Of a stretch of DNA of 64,000 nt, positions 55,148 to 63,233 are shown in pieces. Source of the DNA: Oceanimonas aquatica. GTDB taxonomy: Bacteria; Pseudomonadota; Gammaproteobacteria; Enterobacterales; Aeromonadaceae. Location of the stretch: contig NZ_JAVBHX010000005.1 in NCBI RefSeq assembly GCF_030732065.1, positions 62,001-126,000 on the forward strand, read 5' to 3'. How positions within the stretch are numbered: the first letter of the stretch is position 1; the number at the start of each line of letters is the position of its first letter. The notes under the pieces are model-generated. The model was not told the origin of the DNA, did not search any database, and saw nothing but the letters and a program-made list of their open reading frames with translations. The position numbers and the translations under genes were made by a program.

Positions 55148-55240
55148 CCTTGGCGGCCCCGCTATCGTAGGAAAATCATTCCCTTAGACCGGAAGCTTTG
55201 CGTCCTGCGTTTTCACGCAGTTTGCCCTTGTCATCAGCAA
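55145..55240 (-). ncRNA. Cyclic di-GMP-I (GEMM) riboswitch upstream of motY-lafK
   Basis: Minus strand. Conserved GEMM-I pieces occur in order: GGGCAAAC (55227-55220), the stem CTGCGT-GAAA-ACGCAG with its GNRA tetraloop, GGACGCAAAGC (55205-55195), TTCCGGTCTAAG, the stem AGGGAA-TGAT-TTTCCT, then AGCGGGG (55163-55157). These match the known class I aptamer closely. It sits in the 318-base gap between flhA and motY. No second aptamer was seen. A weak TTGAAA -35-like element lies near 55289. Whether binding turns expression on or off cannot be read from sequence. Confidence 0.93.
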
Positions 55241-55327
55241 TCGTTTTTCAGTGCGACAGTAGTTGACTAAAAAAACAGGAAAATTTCAACCCCAAACCGG
55301 CATTTTTCTTATGGGTATTGAGTGGCG

Positions 55328-55352
55328 GGAGGAAGGAAAGCCCCCTTCCTCC
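55328..55352 (-). terminator. Hairpin after flhA
   Basis: GGAGGAAGG / CCTTCCTCC (9-bp stem, 7-base loop) lies 16 bases past the flhA stop. There is no T run after it on the minus strand, so it may be a weak terminator or an mRNA-stabilising 3' end between the fliM-flhA operon and the riboswitch leader. Confidence 0.5.
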
Positions 55353-55367
55353 GTAAGGGAATGGCGA

Positions 55368-57446
55368 TCAGCCCAGGGTGCCGACCACGTCGATTTGAAT
55401 GTGCTCGGGCACCTCGTTGTAGGACAGCACCTTGAGCCCCCTGGCAAACACGGCGCCGTAGCGGGCCAGTAATGGCCGCAGCTGAGGCATCACCAGCAGC
55501 ACTGCCGGCACGCCCTGCTCCTGCAGGGTTTCGGCCACTGCCGGCATTTTCTGCTGCAACTGGGAGAGCAGGTTGGGCTCGACCGGAAAGCTGTCGATGC
55601 TGGTTTTGGCGTTCTGTTGCTGGGCCTGCCCCAGGGCGCCGAGCAGGGTCTGCTCCAGGGTATCGGCCAGGGTAAATGCGCTTAATACGTCGCGTTCTCC
55701 CATGATCTGGCGCACAATAACCCGCTTCAGCGCACAGCGCACATCGGCCGCCAGCAGCACCGGATCCTGGGTGATCTCGGCCCCTTCCACCAGGGCGGTG
55801 GCAATGGTGACCACATCAGAGAGGCTAACCTGCTCCTTCAGCAGGTAGCGAAACACTTTCAGCTGCAGCACCGGCGGCACTGCCTCGGCCAGCAGCCCGG
55901 CCAGTTTGGGTGCCTGCTGCTGCAACCGCTCCTGCCAGTGAGTCACATCGTCCAGCACCAGCAACTCCGGCAGGTGCTCACGCATCAGCTTGCTGACATG
56001 GGTGGCCACCACGCTGGCGGAGTCCACCACCGCATAGCCGTAGTTCAGGGCCTTGGCCTTGTTGCCGGGCTCGATCCACACCGCCGGCATGCCATAGGCC
56101 GGCTCCTGGGTCAGCTCGCCGTCCACCTCGCCATAGGTGTCGCCCTTGTTGATGGCGAGCATGCGTTCGCCGTCGGCGCTGCCGCTGGCCATCACCACCC
56201 CGGCCAGCTTGATGCGGTATTCCTGGGGTGACAGTTGCAGGTTGTCGCGCACCCGCACCTCGGGCAGCAGAAAGCCGGCCTGCTCCGACAGGCTCTTGCG
56301 CACCCCGCGAATACGCCCCAGCAGCGGCGCGCCCTGCTCTTCATTGACCAGATTGACCAGCCGGTAGCCCAGCTCCAGAGTCAGCAAATCGACCCGGGGC
56401 AGGTCCTGCCAGCCCAGGCTGGCGGCGCTGTCCTGTTCACGGGCCAGCAGGGTCTCGGCCTGCTCCAGCGGCTCGGCCTGCCTGGCTTCGGCCTGCTGCA
56501 GGCGCCAGGCGGCGTAGCCGAGCACGGCGGCAAACAGCAGAAACACCAGGGTCGGCATGCCGGGCACCAGCCCCAGAATGAGCATGACGGCGGCCCCGGT
56601 CCATACCACGCGAGGGGATGCCAGCAGCTGCTGCCCGACCTGAGTGGACATGTCACTGTCGTCGTTGACCCGGGTGACGATAATGGCGGCGGCGGTGGCC
56701 AGCAGCAGTGAGGGGATCTGCGCCACCAGGCCGTCACCTATGGTGAGCAGGGCAAAACGCTGAAAGGCTTCGGCGGCACTCAGTTCATACTGGAACATGC
56801 CGATCATGAAGCCGCCCAGCAGGTTGATGAACAGGATCAACAGGCCGGCAATGGCGTCGCCGCGCACAAACTTGGAGGCGCCGTCCATGGAGCCGTAGAA
56901 GTCGGCTTCCCGGGCCACCTCCTGACGGCGGTTGCGGGCCTGCTCCTGATCGATGGCGCCAGCGTTGAGATCGGCGTCGATGGCCATCTGCTTGCCCGGC
57001 AGGGCGTCCAGGGTAAAGCGCGCCGCCACTTCCGAGATGCGCTCGCCGCCCTTGGTGATCACCACAAAGTTGATGATCATCAGGATCACGAACACCACCA
57101 TGCCCACCACGTAGTTGCCGCCGATCACCACCTCGCCAAAGGCTTCGATCACCTTGCCCGCGGCCCCCGCCCCCTCATGGCCGCTGAGCAGCACCACCCG
57201 GGTCGAGGCCACGTTGAGCGTGAGCCGCATCAGGGTGGCCACCAGCAGCACGGTGGGAAACACCGAGAAGTCCAGCGGCCGGCGCGCCGATACCGCCACC
57301 AGCAACACCAGAATGGCCAGCACGATATTGAAGGTAAAGAGCGCGTCCAGCAGCCAGGGCGGCAGCGGCAGTATCACCATGGCCAGCACGGCAATCAGCA
57401 GCAGGGGAACGGCCGCATAAGGGCGGCCAAGGCCTTTCCAGTTCAC
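55368..57446 (-). CDS. flhA: Flagellar export gate protein FlhA
   Basis: 692-residue core of the export gate. About eight N-terminal membrane helices (to about residue 310) precede the cytoplasmic nonameric ring domain. The conserved LPGKQMAIDADLNAGAIDQEQA region is present. It starts with GTG, with GAGGTGAAG upstream. It is the last gene of fliMNPQR-flhBA, and a 318-base leader separates it from motY. Confidence 0.96.
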   Translation of the reverse strand: MNWKGLGRPYAAVPLLLIAVLAMVILPLPPWLLDALFTFNIVLAILVLLVAVSARRPLDFSVFPTVLLVATLMRLTLNVASTRVVLLSGHEGAGAAGKVIEAFGEVVIGGNYVVGMVVFVILMIINFVVITKGGERISEVAARFTLDALPGKQMAIDADLNAGAIDQEQARNRRQEVAREADFYGSMDGASKFVRGDAIAGLLILFINLLGGFMIGMFQYELSAAEAFQRFALLTIGDGLVAQIPSLLLATAAAIIVTRVNDDSDMSTQVGQQLLASPRVVWTGAAVMLILGLVPGMPTLVFLLFAAVLGYAAWRLQQAEARQAEPLEQAETLLAREQDSAASLGWQDLPRVDLLTLELGYRLVNLVNEEQGAPLLGRIRGVRKSLSEQAGFLLPEVRVRDNLQLSPQEYRIKLAGVVMASGSADGERMLAINKGDTYGEVDGELTQEPAYGMPAVWIEPGNKAKALNYGYAVVDSASVVATHVSKLMREHLPELLVLDDVTHWQERLQQQAPKLAGLLAEAVPPVLQLKVFRYLLKEQVSLSDVVTIATALVEGAEITQDPVLLAADVRCALKRVIVRQIMGERDVLSAFTLADTLEQTLLGALGQAQQQNAKTSIDSFPVEPNLLSQLQQKMPAVAETLQEQGVPAVLLVMPQLRPLLARYGAVFARGLKVLSYNEVPEHIQIDVVGTLG

Positions 57447-57456
57447 ACTTCACCTC

Positions 57457-58587
57457 TTAATGTTGGTATTTCTCGGGAATTCGAAACTCGGGCAGGTTGC
57501 CGGGACGGCGCCCTCGCCCTTCGCGCCAGGCCTTGAGCTGCAACACATGGGTCAGCACATAGGCCACGGCGCTGTACAGGCCCGCCGGCACCTGCTGATC
57601 CACCCGGGTGGAGTAATACAGGGCGCGGGTCAGGGGGGGCAGGCTGATCACCTCGAGATCGTGTAGCCGGGCCAGCTCGCGAATGCGGGTGGCCAGGGCA
57701 TCGGTGCCCTTGGCAATGACAAAGGGCGCCTCGGCGCGCTCGGGATCGTACTTGAGCGCCACGGCGAAATGGGTGGGGTTAACGATGACCACGTCCGCGT
57801 CCGGCACTCGCTGCTCGATACGGCCGGTGGCCATCTGAAACTGAATTTGCCGAATGCGCTGCTTGATTTCGGGCCGGCCCTCGGTGTTTTTCTGCTCTTC
57901 CTTGACTTCCTGCTTGGTCATTTTCAGTTTCTGGTTCATCGACCATTTCTGAAAGGGCACGTCGATAATCGCAATCAACGCCAGCGCCGCACACAGCGCC
58001 AGCACCGCCAGCACCAGCAGCCCCAGGCCCTGACCAAAGCCGCTGACCAGCGGCATGCGACCGAGAAACATCAGCCGCTGCCACTGGCTGACCAGCAGCA
58101 CGCCCAGGGTGCCGCCCAGCAGGGTGACCTTGAGCATGGACTTGAACAGCTCCACCAGCGTCTGTTTGGAGAACATGCGCTTGAGCCCCGACAGCGGGTT
58201 GAGCCGGCTGAGCTTGAGTTGCAGGCTGTCCCAGGAAAACAGCAGACCGCCGGGCACCAGCCCCGACAACACCAGCAGCACCGAGATGGTGAGGAAGACC
58301 GGCAGCAGCGCCCACAGGGTGGCCATCAGCGCCTGCTCCAGCAGCTCCAGCATGCGCGCCGGCTCGCGCGTGGCCGCCGCTGGCAGTTCCATGGCCGATG
58401 TAAACAGCCGGCGAAAAAAGGCGCCCAGCGCCGCGGTCTGCCACCAGAGCACCAGGCCGCCGAGCAACAGCAGCACCAGGGTATTGAGATCCTTGGAGCG
58501 GGCCACCTGGCCTTCGCGCCGGGCCTTGCGCTTGCGCTGCTCCGTGGGCTGTTCGCTTTTGTCCTGAGAAGAATCCTGCCCGGCCAT
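57457..58587 (-). CDS. flhB: Flagellar export gate protein FlhB
   Basis: 376-residue export component and substrate-specificity switch. Four membrane helices are followed by a cytoplasmic domain with the self-cleavage site NPTH (VIVNPTHFAVALKYDPE). It lies 3 bases after fliR and 10 before flhA. Confidence 0.96.
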   Translation of the reverse strand: MAGQDSSQDKSEQPTEQRKRKARREGQVARSKDLNTLVLLLLGGLVLWWQTAALGAFFRRLFTSAMELPAAATREPARMLELLEQALMATLWALLPVFLTISVLLVLSGLVPGGLLFSWDSLQLKLSRLNPLSGLKRMFSKQTLVELFKSMLKVTLLGGTLGVLLVSQWQRLMFLGRMPLVSGFGQGLGLLVLAVLALCAALALIAIIDVPFQKWSMNQKLKMTKQEVKEEQKNTEGRPEIKQRIRQIQFQMATGRIEQRVPDADVVIVNPTHFAVALKYDPERAEAPFVIAKGTDALATRIRELARLHDLEVISLPPLTRALYYSTRVDQQVPAGLYSAVAYVLTHVLQLKAWREGRGRRPGNLPEFRIPEKYQH

Positions 58588-58590
58588 GGC

Positions 58591-59367
58591 TCAGCTCCAG
58601 TGACGCATGAGATCAAACACGTCCTGGCTGAATTCCAGGTAGCGTTGGGGAATATTGGCCAGCATCAGCAGCAGCGATACCAGCCCAAGCATCATGGTCA
58701 TGGGAAAACCCAGGGCAAAGATATTGAGCGAGGGCGCGCTGCGGTTCATCACCCCAAAGGTGATGTTGACCAGCAGCATGGCGATCACCGCCGGCAGCGC
58801 CAGTAACAGGGCGGCGCCAAACATCCAGCCGGCCAGGTTCACCAGCAGTGACAGGTCCAGCTCATAGAGACTGTGGCCCACCGGCCAACTGCGAAAACTC
58901 TCGACGATCACATCCAGTGCCAGCAAGTGGCCATTCCAGGCCAGGAACAGCAGCGCCACAAAAATCCACAACAACTGGCCCAGCAGCGGTGCCGAGCCGC
59001 CATTGACCGGATCGTTCATCACCGCCATGGCCAGGCCCATCTGCATCGACAATATTTGCCCGGCCATGGTCACCACGGTAAACAGCAGTTGCAGCATCAG
59101 CGCCAGCAGGGCACCAAACAGCAACTGCTCCAGGGTGATCACCAGGGTGGCAAAGGAAAACAGGTCGATTTCGGGCCCCTTCGGCAACAGCGGCATCAGC
59201 ACCATGGCCAGGGCAAAGGCCAACAACAGCCGGATTTGCGGACTCAGGTGGCCGTCACCAAACAGCGGCAGCACCCAGAAAAACGCCGCCAGCCGGCAAA
59301 AGGGCCACCAGCCCTTGCCTATCCAGGCCATCAGCTCGGGGGTGGTCAGGCTGAGCAGAGGCGTCAT
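58591..59367 (-). CDS. fliR: Flagellar export protein FliR
   Basis: 258-residue polytopic inner-membrane protein of the export gate with about six hydrophobic segments. The sequence begins MTPLLSLTTPELMAWIGKGW and fits the family length. Directly abuts fliQ and is 3 bases before flhB. Confidence 0.94.
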   Translation of the reverse strand: MTPLLSLTTPELMAWIGKGWWPFCRLAAFFWVLPLFGDGHLSPQIRLLLAFALAMVLMPLLPKGPEIDLFSFATLVITLEQLLFGALLALMLQLLFTVVTMAGQILSMQMGLAMAVMNDPVNGGSAPLLGQLLWIFVALLFLAWNGHLLALDVIVESFRSWPVGHSLYELDLSLLVNLAGWMFGAALLLALPAVIAMLLVNITFGVMNRSAPSLNIFALGFPMTMMLGLVSLLLMLANIPQRYLEFSQDVFDLMRHWS

Positions 59368-59634
59368 TCACAGGCTTCCAGGAATCATGGTGTAGAGCAT
59401 ATCGAACAGCTCCATCAGCTCCCGCAGCAGCCAATGGCCGGCAAAGATCAGCATCAGCAGGGTCACCAGCAGGCGCGGAAAGAAGCTCAGGGTCTGCTCC
59501 TGAATTTGCGTGGCCGACTGAATAATGCTGACCACCAGGCCCACCACCATGCCGGGAATGATCAGCACGCTGACCATGGCGATGATGGTGAGTACCGCCT
59601 GGCTGATGATGTCCACCGTCTGCTCGGGCGTCAT
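59368..59634 (-). CDS. fliQ: Flagellar export protein FliQ
   Basis: 88-residue gate protein with two membrane hairpin helices and the family PGMVVGLVVSIIQSATQIQEQTL pattern. It abuts fliP and fliR without gaps. Confidence 0.94.
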   Translation of the reverse strand: MTPEQTVDIISQAVLTIIAMVSVLIIPGMVVGLVVSIIQSATQIQEQTLSFFPRLLVTLLMLIFAGHWLLRELMELFDMLYTMIPGSL

Positions 59635-60378
59635 TCAGCCTCCGAAACTGCGGGCCAGGGTGCCCACCGTCATGGCCCAGCCGTCCACCAGCACAAACAG
59701 CATCAGCTTGAACGGCAATGAGATCACCAGGGGCGACAGCATCATCATGCCCATGGCCATGAGCACGCTGGCCACCACCAGGTCGATCACCAAAAAGGGA
59801 ATAAACAGCATAAAGCCAATCTGAAAGGCGGTTTTGAGCTCGCTCAGCACAAAGGCCGGGATCAGTACCTCAAAAGGGACCTCCTCCGGGGCCAGATCCG
59901 TGGGCTCCTGGGCGATATTAAGGATCTGCTCCAGATCCGTTTCCCGGGTCTGGGCCAGCATAAAGCTCTGCAGCGGCGCCCTGGCGGTCACCAGCGCCTG
60001 CTCAAAGCCGATGGCGCCATTGTCATAGGGCACAAAGGCGTTGTGGTAGATGTCCTGCCATACCGGCCGCATGATCAGCAGGGTCAGCGACAGGGCGATG
60101 CCGATCAACACCCGGTTGGGCGGGCTCTGCTGCAGACCCAGGGCCTGACGCAACACCGCCAGCACCACGATAATGCGGGTAAAGCTGGTGAGCATCAGCA
60201 AAAACGCCGGCAACAGCCCCAGCGCCGTCATCAGCAGCAGAATCTGCAGTTTCAGGCTGTATTCGGTGTCGCCGTCGGGGCCGGTGACCGACAACAGCGG
60301 CACGTCGGCCGAAGCCTGCCCCGGCAACAGCGCCAGCACAGTGACCAGGAGCGGGGCCAGCCAGAGCTTATGCTTCAT
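59635..60378 (-). CDS. fliP: Flagellar export protein FliP
   Basis: 247-residue gate protein with a signal peptide (about 1-24, ending GQASAD) and four membrane helices. The family motif RIIVVLAVLRQALGLQQSPPNRVL is clear, and LIPAFVLSELKTAFQIGF follows. It overlaps fliN by 11 bases. Confidence 0.96.
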   Translation of the reverse strand: MKHKLWLAPLLVTVLALLPGQASADVPLLSVTGPDGDTEYSLKLQILLLMTALGLLPAFLLMLTSFTRIIVVLAVLRQALGLQQSPPNRVLIGIALSLTLLIMRPVWQDIYHNAFVPYDNGAIGFEQALVTARAPLQSFMLAQTRETDLEQILNIAQEPTDLAPEEVPFEVLIPAFVLSELKTAFQIGFMLFIPFLVIDLVVASVLMAMGMMMLSPLVISLPFKLMLFVLVDGWAMTVGTLARSFGG

Positions 60379-60742
60379 TCGCTCCCGCCTGGCTTGCGGG
60401 CCGGTTGATGATGCGGGTCAGGCGCACCCCATAGCGACCATTGGCCACCACCACTTCTCCCTGGGCCAGCAAGGCACCGTTCACCCTGACATCCAGGGGC
60501 TCGCCGGCCATTTTGTTCAGCTCAATCACAGCGCCCTCGCCCGCCTGCATCAGCTCACCCAGGCTGACCTCGGCACTGGCCACTTCCAGCGATACCTTGA
60601 CCGGCAGTTGCTGAAAATAACCGAGCCCCCGGGTCTCATCCGCCGGTGAGGCCGCGCTTTCCGGCTCCATGGCCGCATCGTTAAACAGGCTGTCCAGGTC
60701 ATCGCCCAGCAACAGGCCGTTGTCTTGTTGTGTATCCATCAT
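60368..60742 (-). CDS. fliN: Flagellar switch protein FliN
   Basis: 124-residue C-ring protein. The C-terminal SpoA domain (about 45-120: LPVKVSLEVASAEVSLGELM, VIELNKMAGEPLDVRVNGAL) is complete. The variable N terminus is acidic. Lies 18 bases after fliM and overlaps fliP. Confidence 0.94.
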   Translation of the reverse strand: MMDTQQDNGLLLGDDLDSLFNDAAMEPESAASPADETRGLGYFQQLPVKVSLEVASAEVSLGELMQAGEGAVIELNKMAGEPLDVRVNGALLAQGEVVVANGRYGVRLTRIINRPASQAGANEA

Positions 60743-60760
60743 TTGCCGCTCCGTAACTGC

Positions 60761-61642
60761 TCAGTCTATGAATCCGTGGCTGGCAAACACCAGCATGCCG
60801 TCGCGCTCGGCCACCCGCCCTTTCAGCACCGGCTGTTCGCCGGCCCGGGCCACCACCTCCTGCAACAGGTTGATGGGCAGCACGTCGCCTTCATTGAGTT
60901 CGGCGATTTGCCCCAAAGGCAGCTCAAAGGTCGCCAGGGGCACCGACAAGTGCGTACTCAACCGGGGCAGGCTGGCGTTCAGGGCCTCGGTGAGCCCGCC
61001 ATCGGCGGGCACCGGCAAGGCTTCCGGCTCGGCCGACCGCAGCGCGGGCAGTGTCAGGGTCCAGCCCAGATGCTGACCGGCGAAGTGAATGTCAAAGGCC
61101 AGCTGCGTTTCCACCTCAAACTCCGCTGCGCCGGCCAGCATGCGGGCGCATCCCGGCACGGCTTCTGGCAATATCCGTGCCACCAGGTCGTCGGTGATCA
61201 TGCCAAGCAGACTGGCGCCCAGCCGGCGCTCGGTTTCGGACACCGCACGCAGCGGGCCAATGCTGTCCAATGGCTGGCCACCAAAGGTCATTTCCGCCAG
61301 CCGGTATAGGGTGGCGTGCTCAATGTGCAGGGCGGCGGACGCTTGCAGCCGGCCATCCCATTGATGTTCCATCAAAAAATGAAGCTGCTCCGCCGGTGCC
61401 GGCGCGCCTTCCCGCACACGGCAGTCCAGACTCAGCTCGCTGCGGTAAAGCATGGCCTCGAGCCGGCGACGCCAGCCGTCCCGGCATGCTTCCAGGGCCG
61501 GAAGCAGGCGCTCACTCTGCCGCTCACCGGCTTGCTCCTGTTGAAAAAAGTCATAAAGGGGAAACCCGGCTTCCCCTGCCGGGTGGACTTTTCCGCTGGC
61601 CGGGGCGAACAGGGTGTTCGCGGCCCGCTGCTTGTTGCTCAC
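60761..61642 (-). CDS. fliM: Flagellar switch protein FliM
   Basis: 293-residue C-ring protein with a middle CheC-like domain and a C-terminal SpoA domain (about 215-285, SVPLATFELPLGQIAELNEGDVLPIN). The N terminus (MSNKQRAANTLF) shows no LSQxEIDALL-type CheY-binding motif, so this switch may not respond to CheY, which would fit a lateral motor. It starts with GTG; GGAGG lies about 8 bases upstream. It heads the fliMNPQR-flhBA operon behind a candidate sigma-54 promoter. Confidence 0.9.
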   Translation of the reverse strand: MSNKQRAANTLFAPASGKVHPAGEAGFPLYDFFQQEQAGERQSERLLPALEACRDGWRRRLEAMLYRSELSLDCRVREGAPAPAEQLHFLMEHQWDGRLQASAALHIEHATLYRLAEMTFGGQPLDSIGPLRAVSETERRLGASLLGMITDDLVARILPEAVPGCARMLAGAAEFEVETQLAFDIHFAGQHLGWTLTLPALRSAEPEALPVPADGGLTEALNASLPRLSTHLSVPLATFELPLGQIAELNEGDVLPINLLQEVVARAGEQPVLKGRVAERDGMLVFASHGFID

Positions 61643-61677
61643 TGCCTTTACCTCCGCGGCGGCGTGCCGCCTGACGC

Positions 61678-61709
61678 GCCGGCAGCGCCACCAGGGCGGC
61701 GCTGCCGGC
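61678..61709 (-). other. Long hairpin in fliM leader
   Basis: Perfect 12-bp arms (GCCGGCAGCGCC / GGCGCTGCCGGC) with an 8-base loop lie between the candidate sigma-54 promoter and fliM. A second repeat (GGCGGC-AC-GCCGCC) follows immediately before the GGAGG ribosome binding site. Confidence 0.7.
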
Positions 61710-61734
61710 TTTTACATTCATTGGCAGGGGTATT

Positions 61735-61750
61735 AGCAATTAGCGTTCCA
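61735..61750 (-). promoter_or_regulatory. Candidate sigma-54 promoter of fliM operon
   Basis: On the minus strand TGGAAC-GCTAA-TTGCT keeps the invariant GG-N10-GC of sigma-54 promoters (consensus TGGCAC-N5-TTGCA). It lies about 93 bases before the fliM GTG. Confidence 0.65.
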
Positions 61751-61789
61751 CAATGACGCGGAGATGTTCGGCAGAAAGGAAATCAGGGG

Positions 61790-61812
61790 AAGCACGGCAG
61801 GGCGCCGTGCTT
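61790..61812 (-). terminator. Hairpin after response-regulator gene
   Basis: AAGCACGGC / GCCGTGCTT (9 bp, 5-base loop) lies 9 bases past the response-regulator stop, with only a weak T-rich tail on the minus strand. Confidence 0.6.
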
Positions 61813-61820
61813 CGGCGGAG

Positions 61821-62906
61821 TTACGCGGGCACCAGGCCTGGCAGCCCCAGGGCACCGTGCACCTTGTCCATCAGCAGCTTTTGGCTGAAGGGCTTGGCCA
61901 CAAAGGCGGTGGCGCCCAGCTGCACGCATTCCACAATCACGCTCTTCTGGCTTTGGCTGCTGATGATGATCACCGGTACCTCCTTCATTGGCTCCACTTC
62001 CTTGAGCAGGCGAACGGCCTCGGCGCCGCTCAGGCCCGGCATCAGAATCTCCATCAGCACCAGATCCGGCATGTGCTGCTCGAGCAGGCTGATGGCCGCT
62101 GCCGTTGAGTCGGCGGTCAGTATATGAAAGTCGTGGGACTTGAGAATGGAGGTCATCATTTTGCGGTACGCCGGATCTTCCTCCACCACCAGTATGGTGC
62201 CGTTGTGGTGACTGACCTTGCTCAGGGCCTGGCGCAAGTCGCGCAGACTGCTGGATGACAGGGATTCAAAGTTGCGGACCGAGCTGTCGAGCTGTTTTAT
62301 CTGCTCATACAAGCGGTTCGGGCTGGGCATGTCATGCTCCGGCGTCTGTGCCTCGGTACCGGCAGCCAGGTTCAGCAGGGTTCTCAGACTGCCGGTCAGA
62401 TCCTCACCGCCATCCAGCTGCCGGGACAATATGGCTTCCAGCTCGCTCACCACCAGCTGCTGACCGTCCAGCTTGTCCTGCCGGCCCTGAGCGGCCCGTT
62501 GCTGCTCCAGTTCGTAAAATTCCTGATAAATGGCCATGCTGAGCCGAAAGGGATCAAAGGACAGGGGCCAGAACACCACATAGTTGTTGAACTTGCCCTG
62601 GCGACACAACTGGTAGGCCTGTTTCGCTTCCAGCTTGTCGCACAGCAGCACCAGCCGGCAGTTCTCATCCTGAAAACGCCGGCTCTTGGCCCTGAACAGC
62701 TCCGCCAGTTTCAGGGACTGCTCCACCTGCTTGAAGGCAAAGATCAGTACCCGGGCGTGACTGGCATCAAAGGCCTTGATCAGACTCTGATCCTTATTGG
62801 GCACTTCAACATCGATATGGTCATTTTCCAGAATGCCGGTCACCATTTCACGGGTATCGGAACTGCCGGCGGCCACAAATACCGGCTGGCTGGATTCTTC
62901 ATTCAT
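61821..62906 (-). CDS. Response-regulator protein with Glu at the phosphoacceptor site
   Basis: 361-residue soluble protein. The N-terminal part (about 8-130) looks like a degenerate receiver domain. A linker with a coiled coil follows. The C-terminal receiver domain (about 236-355) has acidic residues E242/E243/D244, Ser316 and Lys338, but the phosphoacceptor position is Glu286 (LVLMEILMPG) in place of Asp. There is no DNA-binding or output domain. It is upstream of fliM on the same strand and may act as a constitutively active-like partner protein. A CAAGGGA sequence precedes the ATG. Confidence 0.85.
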   Translation of the reverse strand: MNEESSQPVFVAAGSSDTREMVTGILENDHIDVEVPNKDQSLIKAFDASHARVLIFAFKQVEQSLKLAELFRAKSRRFQDENCRLVLLCDKLEAKQAYQLCRQGKFNNYVVFWPLSFDPFRLSMAIYQEFYELEQQRAAQGRQDKLDGQQLVVSELEAILSRQLDGGEDLTGSLRTLLNLAAGTEAQTPEHDMPSPNRLYEQIKQLDSSVRNFESLSSSSLRDLRQALSKVSHHNGTILVVEEDPAYRKMMTSILKSHDFHILTADSTAAAISLLEQHMPDLVLMEILMPGLSGAEAVRLLKEVEPMKEVPVIIISSQSQKSVIVECVQLGATAFVAKPFSQKLLMDKVHGALGLPGLVPA

Positions 62907-63233
62907 TCCCTTGCTCTCCAGTAATGCCGGGCGAACGGTCTGGTATGTTCCAGCCCGGCTTATTCAATTCGAAAGCATCCGGCTTTCGCATCCATTGCCG
63001 AGGTGCACCTCAAGCCATGTCGGAAGTGGCCTGCTTTTTTATTATTTGTTGAGGGCCGGCGGCCCGTTATTTTTGTTACTCAAATGGAATCTTTCGTAGT
63101 ATTAAACCTCGGCCCCCGCTTGTATAGCCACCGCACATTTTTTTACATTTTTTGTTACCTTGCCGGTATTTCTGGTGTCATGTTGGCGAGCCATCATGAT
63201 GTCGCAATAATTAATCTGGAGTGAATTCACACT
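62907..63233. other. Intergenic region before chrA and response-regulator gene
   Basis: No gene is seen in these 327 bases. Three inverted repeats lie in the response-regulator leader: GCCGGGC (62926-62932) with GCCCGGC (62953-62959), GAAAGC (62971-62976) with GCTTTC (62982-62987), and the palindrome GAGGTGCACCTC (63000-63011). The right half is AT- and T-rich and likely carries the chrA promoter. Confidence 0.6.

Noticed and set aside
55328-55352. Hairpin after flhA as a second riboswitch or terminator of lafK leader
   Set aside because: It lies upstream of the aptamer and likely belongs to the 3' end of the flhA transcript. No aptamer motifs occur in it.
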